DNA of 41,731 nt. Source: Planctomycetales bacterium (GTDB lineage: Bacteria; Planctomycetota; SZUA-567). Numbering within the stretch: the stretch's first letter is position 1; each line of letters opens with the position of its first letter. The DNA is taken from assembly GCA_025997475.1 (NCBI GenBank), contig BNUQ01000014.1, positions 1 through 41,731 on the forward strand, written 5' to 3'. This document shows, one piece after another, positions 7,366 to 14,801 of this stretch. The notes beneath the pieces are model-generated. The model did no database searches. It was not told where the DNA came from and saw only the letters and a list, made by a program, of their open reading frames with translations. A program made the position numbers and the translations under genes.

Positions 7366-8472
7366 ATGCCCATTCGTCTCGCCGACCGCGCCGCCGCCAC
7401 TTCGGTTAGCGGTATCCGCAAAATGTTTGAAATCGCCCGCACGATGAAAAATCCGGTCAATCTCGCGATTGGTCAGCCGGATTTCCCCGTGCCGCCGGCG
7501 GTGAAAATCGCCGCGCAAAACGCGATTGCCGCCGACCATAACGCCTACACGCCGACCGCCGGTTGCCCGGAATTGTTGGCGGCGTTGCATTGCGCGTTGC
7601 CGCAATACGAAAAAGAACAAATTATGGTTACGTCCGCCGTGTCGGGCGGTTTGGTTCTGGCGTATTTGGCGTTGCTCAATCCGGGCGACGAGATTCTCCT
7701 GCCCGACCCGTATTTCGTGATGTATAAACAACTCGCGCTGTTGCTCGGCGCGCGACCGGTTTTCGTCGATACTTATCCCGATTTCGGCTTGCATCCCGAA
7801 CGCTGGGAAGCGGCGATTACGCCGCGGACGCGCGCGCTCGTCCTCGGCAATCCGGCGAATCCGACCGGCGCGGCTTATGCCGAAGACGACTTGCGCGCGC
7901 TCGCCGAACTTGCGCGCCGCCACCGGCTGGTGTTGATTTACGACGCGATTTACGAAACGTTCAGTTACGACGCGCCGTTTGTCAACGTCGCCGATTTTTA
8001 TCGGGAAGGCACGCTGTTTCTCGGCGGTTTCAGTAAGAGTCACGCGATGACCGGCTGGCGGGTCGGCTACGCCGCCGGACCGCTGGAACTTCTGCAAACG
8101 ATGGCGAAATTCCAGCAATTCACTTTTGTTTGCGCGCCGGCACCGTTGCAAGACGCCGCGCTAACGGCGTTGCATAAGCCGCTAACCGGCGTCGCCGCCG
8201 ATTACCGCTCGCGGCGCGATTTGCTTTATCAGGGATTGTTGGACGCGGGCTATCAAGTCGAAAAGCCGCAGGGCGCGTTTTATATTTTCCCGCAAGTCCC
8301 GTGGGGCACGGCGACGGAATTTGTCGATGAATGCCTGAAACGCGAATTGATGGTCGTCGCGGGCAACGTGTTCTCGGAGCGCGACACGCACTTTCGCATC
8401 TCCTACGCGACCTCTCCGGCACAGTTGGAACGCGGGCTGGCGCTGTTGCGAGAGTTAAAAGTTAAAAGTTAA
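7366..8472 (+). CDS. class I/II pyridoxal-phosphate aminotransferase
   Basis: Encodes 368 residues of the aspartate-aminotransferase fold. Visible marks: the N-terminal substrate loop NLAIGQPDFPVP, YTPTAGCPEL, PDPYFVMY, LGNPANPTG, VLIYDAIYETF with the PLP-pyridine Asp, the Schiff-base lysine K224 in GGFSKSHAMTGWRVGY, and the C-terminal arginine region THFRISYATS. Enzymes of this group transfer amino groups between amino acids and 2-oxoacids; the substrate cannot be told here. AAGGA lies seven bases upstream. The last five codons (LKVKS, stop) are made by the adjacent heptad repeat, so the original C-terminus may have been replaced. Confidence 0.9.
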   Translation: MPIRLADRAAATSVSGIRKMFEIARTMKNPVNLAIGQPDFPVPPAVKIAAQNAIAADHNAYTPTAGCPELLAALHCALPQYEKEQIMVTSAVSGGLVLAYLALLNPGDEILLPDPYFVMYKQLALLLGARPVFVDTYPDFGLHPERWEAAITPRTRALVLGNPANPTGAAYAEDDLRALAELARRHRLVLIYDAIYETFSYDAPFVNVADFYREGTLFLGGFSKSHAMTGWRVGYAAGPLELLQTMAKFQQFTFVCAPAPLQDAALTALHKPLTGVAADYRSRRDLLYQGLLDAGYQVEKPQGAFYIFPQVPWGTATEFVDECLKRELMVVAGNVFSERDTHFRISYATSPAQLERGLALLRELKVKS

Positions 8473-8590
8473 AAGTTGAAAGTTGAAAGTTGAAAGTTGA
8501 AAGTTGAAAGTTGAAAGTCAGGAAAACCGCGCCGGTTAATCGGCGAATGTTCTTTTCTCAACTTTTAACTTTCAACTTTCAACTTTTAAC
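8455..8590. repeat. heptad-arm inverted repeat element (second core class)
   Basis: Left arm of at least eight AGTTAAA/AGTTGAA heptads begins inside the aminotransferase 3' end. The core is AGGAAAACCGCGCCGG then TTAATCGGCG, the same class as the elements at 35062 and 35674. The right arm is inverted (TCAACTTTTAACTTTCAACT). Confidence 0.88.
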
Positions 8591-8605
8591 TGTCCCGCGC
8601 AATTT

Positions 8606-9715
8606 TCAACCCTTACCTTTCGCCCCGCCGGTGAATTGGTGTTCGTCGAACGCGACGCGGTTGTTCAGCCCGACGTTCAACAGCAAGCCGACCAACGCCA
8701 ACGTAATCACCAGCGAACTGCCGCCGTAACTGACGAGCGGCAACGTAATTCCCGTCGTCGGCAACACCGCCGTTACCACGCCGATATTGATTAACGCCTG
8801 AAAACCCATCAGCGTTACCACGCCGACGGCAATCAGTTTGCCGCGCGGCTCGCGGCATTTACGCGCGATGTGCAAGCCGGCGACGACGAACAGCCAGTAA
8901 CCCGCCAGCAACGCGGCGGCGGTGACGAAACCGCCTTCCTCGGCGATGATGCCGAAAATAAAATCGGTGTGTTTGTCCGGTAATAAATCAAGCGTGTTTT
9001 GCCCACCGTGGCGCCAGCCCATTCCCGACCAGCCGCCTTGTCCGATGGCGATGAGCGATTGGATTAACTGCCACGCTTCGCGGGCGCTATACAATTCGGG
9101 ATTGAGAAAAGCGTAAATGCGATTTTTTTGATACGCTTTCAGCACGAACATCCACATCGGCACGGCGGCGGCGAGCCCCGCGGCGGCAATCAACGCCAGA
9201 TGCATAATTCGCGCCCCGCTGGCGAACAACATCGCAAATAAAATCGGCGGCAAGAGAATGGCGCTCCCTAAATCCGGCTGGCGCAGAATCAGCGCCAGCG
9301 GCAAAAACAATAATAAAAACGGGACGACGAGTCCGCGCGCCGTCCATTGATTGTCGCGCGGTCCAAGATACGCGGCGAGCGTTAGCACGAGCGCTAATTT
9401 CATAATTTCCGACGGTTGCACGGCGAAAAACCCAAGGTTAATCCAACTGTGGGCGCCGCGAATCGGCGGCGTGAGCAACACATAGACCAACAATAAAAAC
9501 GCCGCGCCGTAGCCGAGATACGCCCGTTTGACGAGCGCCTGATAATCGACGGACAGCGTCGTCAACAGCGCCGCCGCGCCGACCCCCGCCCAGACGAGTT
9601 GCCGACGGTAATAGATTTCGCTGACGCTTTGCAGGTAATACAAGCCAATCGCGATAATGCCGCCGACGGCGGCAAGCACGAGAAAATCAAGTTTGTGAAG
9701 CGGCGGAAAACGCAT
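8606..9715 (-). CDS. rodA: RodA/FtsW-family peptidoglycan glycosyltransferase
   Basis: A 369-residue SEDS-family integral membrane protein with about ten hydrophobic segments. Visible marks: GAHSWINLGFFAVQPSEIMK, RQPDLGSAILLPPILF, a large extracytoplasmic loop with QSLIAIGQGGWSGMGW and LLPDKHTDFIFGIIAEEGG, and the C-terminal LPLVSYGGSSLV. SEDS proteins polymerise lipid II into glycan strands together with a class B PBP. RodA (elongation) seems more likely than FtsW from overall length and the start, but no mreBCD, PBP2 or division gene is adjacent to decide it. The ATG at 9713-9715 has GAGG upstream; the frame extends 11 codons further without a ribosome site. Confidence 0.88.
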   Translation of the reverse strand: MRFPPLHKLDFLVLAAVGGIIAIGLYYLQSVSEIYYRRQLVWAGVGAAALLTTLSVDYQALVKRAYLGYGAAFLLLVYVLLTPPIRGAHSWINLGFFAVQPSEIMKLALVLTLAAYLGPRDNQWTARGLVVPFLLLFLPLALILRQPDLGSAILLPPILFAMLFASGARIMHLALIAAAGLAAAVPMWMFVLKAYQKNRIYAFLNPELYSAREAWQLIQSLIAIGQGGWSGMGWRHGGQNTLDLLPDKHTDFIFGIIAEEGGFVTAAALLAGYWLFVVAGLHIARKCREPRGKLIAVGVVTLMGFQALINIGVVTAVLPTTGITLPLVSYGGSSLVITLALVGLLLNVGLNNRVAFDEHQFTGGAKGKG

Positions 9716-9740
9716 TTTTACCTCGCGAGAGCCAAGGGCG

Positions 9741-9850
9741 ATTAACAATTAAAAATTAACAATTAACAATTAACAATGGCGGAGTAATTATCAAAATGGC
9801 GCGAAGCGAATTATAAACAGGTCTATTCTTAATTCTTAATTTTCAATTCT
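9741..9850. repeat. heptad-arm inverted repeat element containing a solo MITE end
   Basis: Left arm of AATTAAC/AATTAAA heptads, GGCGGAGTAATTATC, core GGCGCGAAGCG, and a short inverted right arm (TTCTTAATTCTTAATTTTC). Between core and right arm sits AAACAGGTCTA, nearly the terminal repeat of the 159-bp element at 17120 and 28291. Confidence 0.78.
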
Positions 9851-9860
9851 GCATTGAAAA

Positions 9861-10913
9861 ATGAAACCCTCTCTGCTCGCGCTCACTCTCGCCGAATTGC
9901 AAGCGTTGCTCCCGCGTCAACCGCGTTTTCGCGCGGCGCAGTTGTGGGACTGGTTGCATCGTAGCCGGGTGGACGATTTCGCCGCGATGAAAAATCTGCC
10001 CGCGTCCTTGCGGCAAACGTTAAGCGACGGCTTTGTCGTCCGCGAATTGCGCGAAGCCGAGCGTTTGACGGCGACGGACCGACTGACGGAAAAGTGGCTG
10101 TATTTTAGCGGCGACGCCGCGATTGAAACGGCGCTGATTCGGGAAATTCGCGGGCGGCGGCGGACGCTGTGCGTGTCGTGTATGTGCGGCTGTCCGGTGG
10201 GTTGCGCGTTTTGCGCCACCGGACAAGGCGGCTTTACGCGCCCGCTCACGGCGGCGGAAATCGTCGAACAGGTCTATCGCGCCGACCGCCATTGCGCCGA
10301 AACCGACGGCGCGGGTTTGAGCAACGTCGTGTTTATGGGAATGGGCGAACCGCTGTTAAATTACGCCGCCGTCGTCGCCGCCGCCGGCATCGTTTCGTCG
10401 CCGGACGGCTTAAATCTCGGCAATCGGCAAATCACCGTTTCGACGGTGGGCATTCCGGCGGGAATTTTACGCTTGGCGCAAGAACATCCGGCGTATCGGC
10501 TGGCGTTTTCGTTGCACGCGCCGACGCAAGCGTTGCGCGAGCAGTTGATTCCGTTGGCGCGGCAATATCCGCTGACGGCGGTTTTGCCGGCGCTCGAAAT
10601 TTTTGCCAACGCGACTTCGCGGCGTTTGACGATTGAGTATTGCCTCATCGCGGGCGTGAACGACGACCTCGCGCAGGCGCGGCAGTTGAATGCGCTCTTG
10701 CGCAACTTGCCGGCGCAAATCAATCTGATTCCGTTTAATCCGATTGGCGGCGACGCGCGGCATTGGCGCCCGCCCGCCGCGGCGCAGGTGCGCGCTTTTC
10801 AGGACGCGCTGAAATTTCCGGCGACCCTCCGCGCGGAAAAAGGGCGCGACATTAACGCCGCCTGCGGGCAGTTGCGCGCGCGAACCGTCGAGAAGGAAGA
10901 ATTAAAAAATTAA
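9861..10913 (+). CDS. rlmN: 23S rRNA/tRNA adenine-C2 methyltransferase RlmN
   Basis: A 350-residue radical-SAM methyltransferase that methylates C2 of A2503 in 23S rRNA and, in some bacteria, A37 of tRNAs. The 4Fe-4S ligands are C111, C115 and C118 in GCPVGCAFCATG. Also present are the N-terminal accessory domain (FRAAQLWDWLH), FMGMGEPLLNY, TVSTVGI, LAFSLHAP, INLIPFNPIGG and the end AACGQL, whose Cys is the methyl-carrying or resolving residue. The start has no clear Shine-Dalgarno sequence. The C-terminal EELKN and stop come from AATTAAA-type repeat sequence. Confidence 0.95.
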   Translation: MKPSLLALTLAELQALLPRQPRFRAAQLWDWLHRSRVDDFAAMKNLPASLRQTLSDGFVVRELREAERLTATDRLTEKWLYFSGDAAIETALIREIRGRRRTLCVSCMCGCPVGCAFCATGQGGFTRPLTAAEIVEQVYRADRHCAETDGAGLSNVVFMGMGEPLLNYAAVVAAAGIVSSPDGLNLGNRQITVSTVGIPAGILRLAQEHPAYRLAFSLHAPTQALREQLIPLARQYPLTAVLPALEIFANATSRRLTIEYCLIAGVNDDLAQARQLNALLRNLPAQINLIPFNPIGGDARHWRPPAAAQVRAFQDALKFPATLRAEKGRDINAACGQLRARTVEKEELKN

Positions 10914-10987
10914 GAATTGAGAAATGAGGCGTAATTATCAAAATGGCGCGACGTTAAAAACATTTCCGCACAAGGGCGCGTCCGCCG

Positions 10988-11872
10988 ATGAAATACTCTA
11001 TTCGTTACTGGCTCTTCAAACTCCTGCTGTTTTCGACGCGGGTTTTGCCGCTCCGCTACGGCTATTGGATTGCCCTGCGCATCGCGGATTTCGGCTATTT
11101 CATCGCCGACCGCGGGCGGCGCGAGGCACTGAAACGCAATCTGCACGTCGTCTTTCCCGACGCCGGCGAACAGCGCCTCGTTTACGAAGCGCGCTGGATT
11201 TATCGCAACTGGGGCAAATATCTCTGCGAATTTTTTCGCTTTCGCGAATTCGACGAAAATTATTTCGGCAAGCACGTGTCGATAGCGCACCCCGAGCGCG
11301 TCGCGGCGCTGTTTCGGCGCGGCAAGGGCGTCATAATGTTGTCGGCGCATTTCGGCAACTGGGAAATCGGCGCGGCGTATTTTAGTTTGTATTGCGGTTT
11401 GCCGGTCAACGCCTTGGTGGCGCGGCAGGTCTCGCCGCAACTCGAAAAAATGTTCATCAACGAACGCGCCGCGCAAAAAATAAAACTGCTCTACATCGAC
11501 GACGACCCGCGCAAAATTTATCAGGCGCTGAAAAACAACGAGATGGTCTGCATCCTGGGCGACCGCGACCCGACGGGCAACGGTGTGCCGGTAAATTTCT
11601 TCGGGCGTCCGTGCCGCTTCCCGCAAGGTCCGGCGCGCCTCGCGCTGGCGACCGGTTGCGCGGTGATAATGGGCGTGTCGCGGCGGCTCTCCAACGACAA
11701 TTTTATTTTAGACCTCGACACGGAAATCGCGTTGCCGACCGCCGGCACGCGCGACGAAAAGGTGCGGCAATTCACGCAAAATTTCGCCGATTTCTTGGAA
11801 GAAAAAATTCGCTGTTCGCCGGAACAGTGGTCGGCGTTTTACGACGTGTGGGATGCGGAATGGCGACAGTGA
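10988..11872 (+). CDS. LpxL/HtrB-type lysophospholipid/lipid A acyltransferase
   Basis: Encodes 294 residues of the LpxL/LpxM (HtrB) family. A hydrophobic N-terminus (YWLFKLLLFSTRVLPL) is followed by REALKRNLHVVFPD and the catalytic H(X)4E motif SAHFGNWE (H121, E126). GDRDPTGNGVPVNFFGRP and FPQGPARLA complete the acyltransferase core. Members transfer an acyl chain to lipid A precursors or related lipids at the inner face of the inner membrane, which points to a diderm envelope. No other lipid A gene is adjacent. It follows rlmN on the same strand after a 74-base gap with a degenerate heptad arm, so co-transcription is possible. Confidence 0.87.
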   Translation: MKYSIRYWLFKLLLFSTRVLPLRYGYWIALRIADFGYFIADRGRREALKRNLHVVFPDAGEQRLVYEARWIYRNWGKYLCEFFRFREFDENYFGKHVSIAHPERVAALFRRGKGVIMLSAHFGNWEIGAAYFSLYCGLPVNALVARQVSPQLEKMFINERAAQKIKLLYIDDDPRKIYQALKNNEMVCILGDRDPTGNGVPVNFFGRPCRFPQGPARLALATGCAVIMGVSRRLSNDNFILDLDTEIALPTAGTRDEKVRQFTQNFADFLEEKIRCSPEQWSAFYDVWDAEWRQ

Positions 11873-11878
11873 TGCAAT

Positions 11879-12008
11879 TCACCATTCACCATTCACCATT
11901 CACCATTAACCATTAACCATTAACCATTAACCATCGTGGAGTTTGACGATTAAAACTCGCTCCGCGAAATTTTGACCATTAACTCCTCGACTGTTGATTG
12001 TTAATTGA
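11879..12008. repeat. heptad-arm inverted repeat element
   Basis: Left arm of about eight ACCATTC/ACCATTA heptads, CGTGGAGTTTGACG, core CGCTCCGCG, and a right arm ACCATTAACTCC then GATTGTTAATTG. The left-arm heptad type differs from most other elements, but the core layout is the same. Confidence 0.83.
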
Positions 12009-12039
12009 AAACTTGCGGTCAAGAAAGGAAACAACGCCG

Positions 12040-13047
12040 ATGTCCAACCCGCGATATTTGGGAATGATGAAGCCGATGGTCGAGGGCGACGCGGCGTTAT
12101 GGCGGTTGGGGCAACGCCGCTTCACGCAAATCGGTCTCGGCGCCGAGACGTATCCGGCGCATCCCGACCACTTGCGCGAACTCGTCAACTACCTGCCCGA
12201 CGCGCCCGTCAACACCGCGCATCTGCCGTATCATCTCGACATCACCGTGCCGGAACATCGCGCCGCCGTCGTCGAATTTGCCCGCGCCGCCGACCGGCGG
12301 CTTTACGGTTTTACCTTGCACGACCAGCGGACATATTCGCCCGAGCGAAGCGGCGCGTTTATCGCCGCGCTCGGCAAACTGACGGCGGCGCTGAACGCGA
12401 CGCCGGTGAATTTATTTTTTGAATATGTTTCGACGCGCGATTTTGACGAGTATGAGGAAATGCTGACGGCGGCGGCGCAAACGCCGCGCGTTTATCCGTG
12501 TTTGGATGTCGGGCATATCGCCGTCGATTACTGCCGCGACTTAATTAGAAAATCCTGCCGCGAATTACGACAGGCGGTGTTGGCGCCGGATTTCGCGTTG
12601 CTCGCGAAATATATTGACCGTGTGCAAGCGGCGACGAGCGCGGCGCGCGGCTTGGCGTTCAAGTATGTCAAACGTTTTTTCGCCGCGCATTTTTCGCGCC
12701 TGCATTTTCACGCGCACGACGCGCATCCCATTTCGAAATTAAGTCCGTATCCGATTCGCGACCACTTATCGTATCTGCAAACGCTGGCGTTGCCGTTTCG
12801 CTGGGGCGCGTCCAATTTCACGCGCGGCATTTTCGGTCCGGCGGGCGCGGCGGAATTGAATCAACTGCTTTGCGGCGCCGACGCGGAAATTACGCTGATG
12901 TTGGAAATTCACGCGCAACCCGGACGGTTGCCGCTCGGCGCGGACGCCGATTTGTTCGCGCACTGGGCGGACATAACCAACGCCGAAAAAATGAACCGCC
13001 ACCTTGAACTCATCCACCAAAGTTACAACGTGCTGACGGCGGTTTAG
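12040..13047 (+). CDS. TIM-barrel protein, xylose-isomerase-like superfamily
   Basis: Encodes 335 residues resembling sugar-phosphate isomerase/epimerase or AP endonuclease 2-like barrels. Strand-end motifs include FTQIGLGAETYP, TAHLPYHLDI, FTLHDQRTYS, NLFFEYVSTRDFDEY, YPCLDVGHIAVDYC, SRLHFHAHDAHP and LMLEIHAQPG. The repeated His, Asp and Glu residues at strand ends suggest a metal site (E in FFEYVS, D/H in LDVGH, H in FHAHD, E in LEIH). The reaction cannot be assigned. The ATG at 12040 has AAAGGA upstream; the frame also runs back into the repeat to a TTG at 11998. The stop is the TAG of a heptad arm. It precedes the MetI-like permease gene by 106 bases. Confidence 0.75.
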   Translation: MSNPRYLGMMKPMVEGDAALWRLGQRRFTQIGLGAETYPAHPDHLRELVNYLPDAPVNTAHLPYHLDITVPEHRAAVVEFARAADRRLYGFTLHDQRTYSPERSGAFIAALGKLTAALNATPVNLFFEYVSTRDFDEYEEMLTAAAQTPRVYPCLDVGHIAVDYCRDLIRKSCRELRQAVLAPDFALLAKYIDRVQAATSAARGLAFKYVKRFFAAHFSRLHFHAHDAHPISKLSPYPIRDHLSYLQTLALPFRWGASNFTRGIFGPAGAAELNQLLCGADAEITLMLEIHAQPGRLPLGADADLFAHWADITNAEKMNRHLELIHQSYNVLTAV

Positions 13048-13083
13048 AGATTAGAGTTGAGAGTTGAAAGTTAAAAGTTGAGA
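13045..13083. repeat. single heptad arm
   Basis: One left-type arm only (AGATTAG, AGTTGAG, AGTTGAA, AGTTAAA, AGTTGAG) directly at the end of the TIM-barrel gene. No inverted partner is seen before the permease gene. Confidence 0.7.
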
Positions 13084-13153
13084 TTAAATTTTTTGCCCTT
13101 CTTAACCGCCTTACTCCCCTTAAAAACCTTAATCGCTTCGGGGGTTATCAAAA

Positions 13154-13819
13154 ATGGACTTTTCCAGATTGGCAACTTTGTTGTGGCAGGCGTCGTGGGA
13201 AACGTTTTACGTCGTGGCGCTGTCGTCGTTGTTCGCGGCGGTTATCGGCGTGCCGCTCGGCGTGTTGTTGCTCATCACGCGGCGCGGGCAAATCAAACCG
13301 CAACGGTGGATTAACTGGCTACTCGGCGTTGTCGTCAACGCCACGCGTTCGGTGCCGTTTATCATTTTCATCATCGCGATTATTCCGCTGACGCGCTTTC
13401 TCGTGCGCACGTCCATCGGTCCGACGGCGGTGATTGTGCCGCTGACGTTGGCGGCGGCGGTGTTGGTGGCGCGGCTGACGGAAACCGCGCTGGCGGAAGT
13501 CCCGCACACGATTATCGAAGCGGCGCAATCGTTCGGCGCGACGACGTGGCAAATTATTTGGCGCGTGCTGTTGCCGGAGGCGTTGCCCGGACTGGTGCAA
13601 ATGATGACGCTGACGGTGATTACGCTGATTGCCTATTCGGCGATGGCGGGCGCGGTGGGCGGCGGCGGCTTGGGCGATTTGGGCATCCGCTACGGCTATC
13701 AACGTTATCAATGGGAAGTGATGCTCTCGACGGTCGTTCTGCTGATGGCGGCGGTGCAGGCGGTGCAGTTCGCCGGCGACCGCCTGACGCGCCGCTTCGC
13801 GCGGCGACGGGAGAAATAA
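13154..13819 (+). CDS. metI: MetI-like ABC transporter permease
   Basis: A 221-residue membrane permease with five or six hydrophobic segments. It matches the methionine-type MetI family closely: NATRSVPFIIFIIAIIPLTR, RTSIGPTAVIVPLTLAA, the EAA loop EAAQSFGATTWQIIWRVLLP that docks on the ATPase, and AGAVGGGGLGDLGIRYGYQ. In known systems it pairs with the ATPase MetN and the lipoprotein MetQ to import D- and L-methionine. Neither partner is in the window. Upstream is the TIM-barrel gene and downstream a repeat element, so the gene is an orphan here. Substrate is inferred from family only. Confidence 0.88.
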   Translation: MDFSRLATLLWQASWETFYVVALSSLFAAVIGVPLGVLLLITRRGQIKPQRWINWLLGVVVNATRSVPFIIFIIAIIPLTRFLVRTSIGPTAVIVPLTLAAAVLVARLTETALAEVPHTIIEAAQSFGATTWQIIWRVLLPEALPGLVQMMTLTVITLIAYSAMAGAVGGGGLGDLGIRYGYQRYQWEVMLSTVVLLMAAVQAVQFAGDRLTRRFARRREK

Positions 13820-13822
13820 AGA

Positions 13823-13932
13823 ACAGAGTTTAGAGTTAAGAGTTGAGAGTTTAGATGGTGGAGTTTTATTTTTAAGACGCGCGAAGCGCAACCACCTTTT
13901 CAACTTTCAACTCTCAACTCTAAACTCTGCTC
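13823..13932. repeat. heptad-arm inverted repeat element
   Basis: Left arm AGTTTAG/AGTTAAG/AGTTGAG, GGTGGAGTTTTAT, core GACGCGCGAAGCGCAACC, and an inverted right arm (TCAACTTTCAACTCTCAACT). Confidence 0.87.
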
Positions 13933-14018
13933 TTTACAACCGCCCCTCCGCCCCGCAAAATATACTTTGTTTGTTGCTAATTTTCCGTGTTTGAAATTGC
14001 AAAAAAGGAGTTATTACG

Positions 14019-14384
14019 ATGAAAATTCTTGTGGTGGACGATTCTTCCACGATGCGCCGGATTATCTGCAACACGCTGAAAACCGTGGGGCAGGAGGATG
14101 TCGTCCAAGCCGGCGACGGCGTCGAAGCGCTCGCGGTGTTGGAAAAAAATCCCGACGTGCAGTTGATTCTGAGCGACTGGAATATGCCGAATATGAACGG
14201 GCTCGACTTCCTGAAAAAAGTCCGCGAAACCAAATCCAAAGAGGAATTGCCGACCGTGATGGTTACCACCGAAGCGGAAAAAACCAACGTCGTTACCGCC
14301 ATCAAAGCCGGCGCCAACAACTACATCGTCAAACCGTTCACCCCGGAAATCCTGTCGGAAAAAGTCGCGCCGTTTATTAAATAG
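14019..14384 (+). CDS. cheY: CheY-like single-domain response regulator
   Basis: A 121-residue receiver domain with nothing attached. The acidic pocket D7-D8 (LVVDDSSTMRR), phosphoacceptor D53 (LILSDWNMPNMNG), Thr in VTTEAE and the Lys of VKPF are all present, so it should be phosphorylatable. The sequence is close to chemotaxis CheY proteins (TMRRIICNTLK, GLDFLKKVR). No CheA, CheW or receptor genes lie in the window. AAGGAG lies nine bases upstream. It heads a tight same-strand group ending in a CheX-containing protein, which would be the phosphatase for a CheY of this kind. Confidence 0.92.
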   Translation: MKILVVDDSSTMRRIICNTLKTVGQEDVVQAGDGVEALAVLEKNPDVQLILSDWNMPNMNGLDFLKKVRETKSKEELPTVMVTTEAEKTNVVTAIKAGANNYIVKPFTPEILSEKVAPFIK

Positions 14385-14412
14385 AGTAGCAACCTCCGCA
14401 TTACCAGACGTT

Positions 14413-14607
14413 ATGAGCCGGTGGCAAAAAATCAGCCAATTTGTCAGCGAACCCCGTCGGCGCAAACGCACTGCCGATTGGTTGGAGAAGTTTAGCGTGG
14501 CTTCGGGCATTGTTGGCGCGTTTCACTGGAATGATTGGTCTATCACGGTGGCGGGATTAGTTGTTTCGGCGGTGTTTTTTGGCATTAGTTTATTGCTCAC
14601 GGACTAA
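14413..14607 (+). CDS. small membrane protein of unknown function
   Basis: Encodes 64 residues. A basic N-terminus (EPRRRKRTADWLEKF) is followed by two short hydrophobic stretches, VASGIVGAF and ITVAGLVVSAVFFGISLLL. It lies 28 bases after cheY and 17 bases before a second tiny membrane protein, suggesting joint transcription and perhaps a complex. No strong ribosome site is seen before the ATG. Family not recognised. Confidence 0.6.
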   Translation: MSRWQKISQFVSEPRRRKRTADWLEKFSVASGIVGAFHWNDWSITVAGLVVSAVFFGISLLLTD

Positions 14608-14624
14608 CTTACGGAGGGCGGCAA

Positions 14625-14732
14625 ATGACGATTGACTGGATAGGTCCGGTTATTTTGGCGACCGGCATTTCGCTCTTTGGTTTTTTTCAATGGTGGGCGA
14701 AAAAAAAATACGGCGAAAAAAAATACAACTGA
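14625..14732 (+). CDS. 35-residue single-helix membrane microprotein
   Basis: Reads MTIDWIGPVILATGISLFGF then FQWWAKKKYGEKKYN. One hydrophobic helix (residues 6-24) is followed by a strongly basic tail. GGAGG lies seven bases before the ATG, an ideal ribosome site, and the frame closes with TGA at 14730-14732. It sits between the 64-residue protein and the pseudo-receiver/CheX gene on the same strand. The helix plus basic C-terminal tail predicts a cytoplasmic tail at the inner membrane. No family recognised. Confidence 0.6.
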   Translation: MTIDWIGPVILATGISLFGFFQWWAKKKYGEKKYN

Positions 14733-14801
14733 CGTGAAGCGGATATTGTCCGGTCAATTCATCCATCCACGCCCCGCGCGGGGGAGTTTAGAGGAACCGT
14801 A

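Noticed and set aside
7333..8151. 272-codon minus-strand frame inside the aminotransferase
   Set aside because: Arg-rich with no family; the plus strand encodes a complete PLP enzyme with K224.
8455..8590. Possible CRISPR array in the heptad repeats
   Set aside because: Units are 7 bp in uninterrupted tandem without unique spacers; no cas genes.
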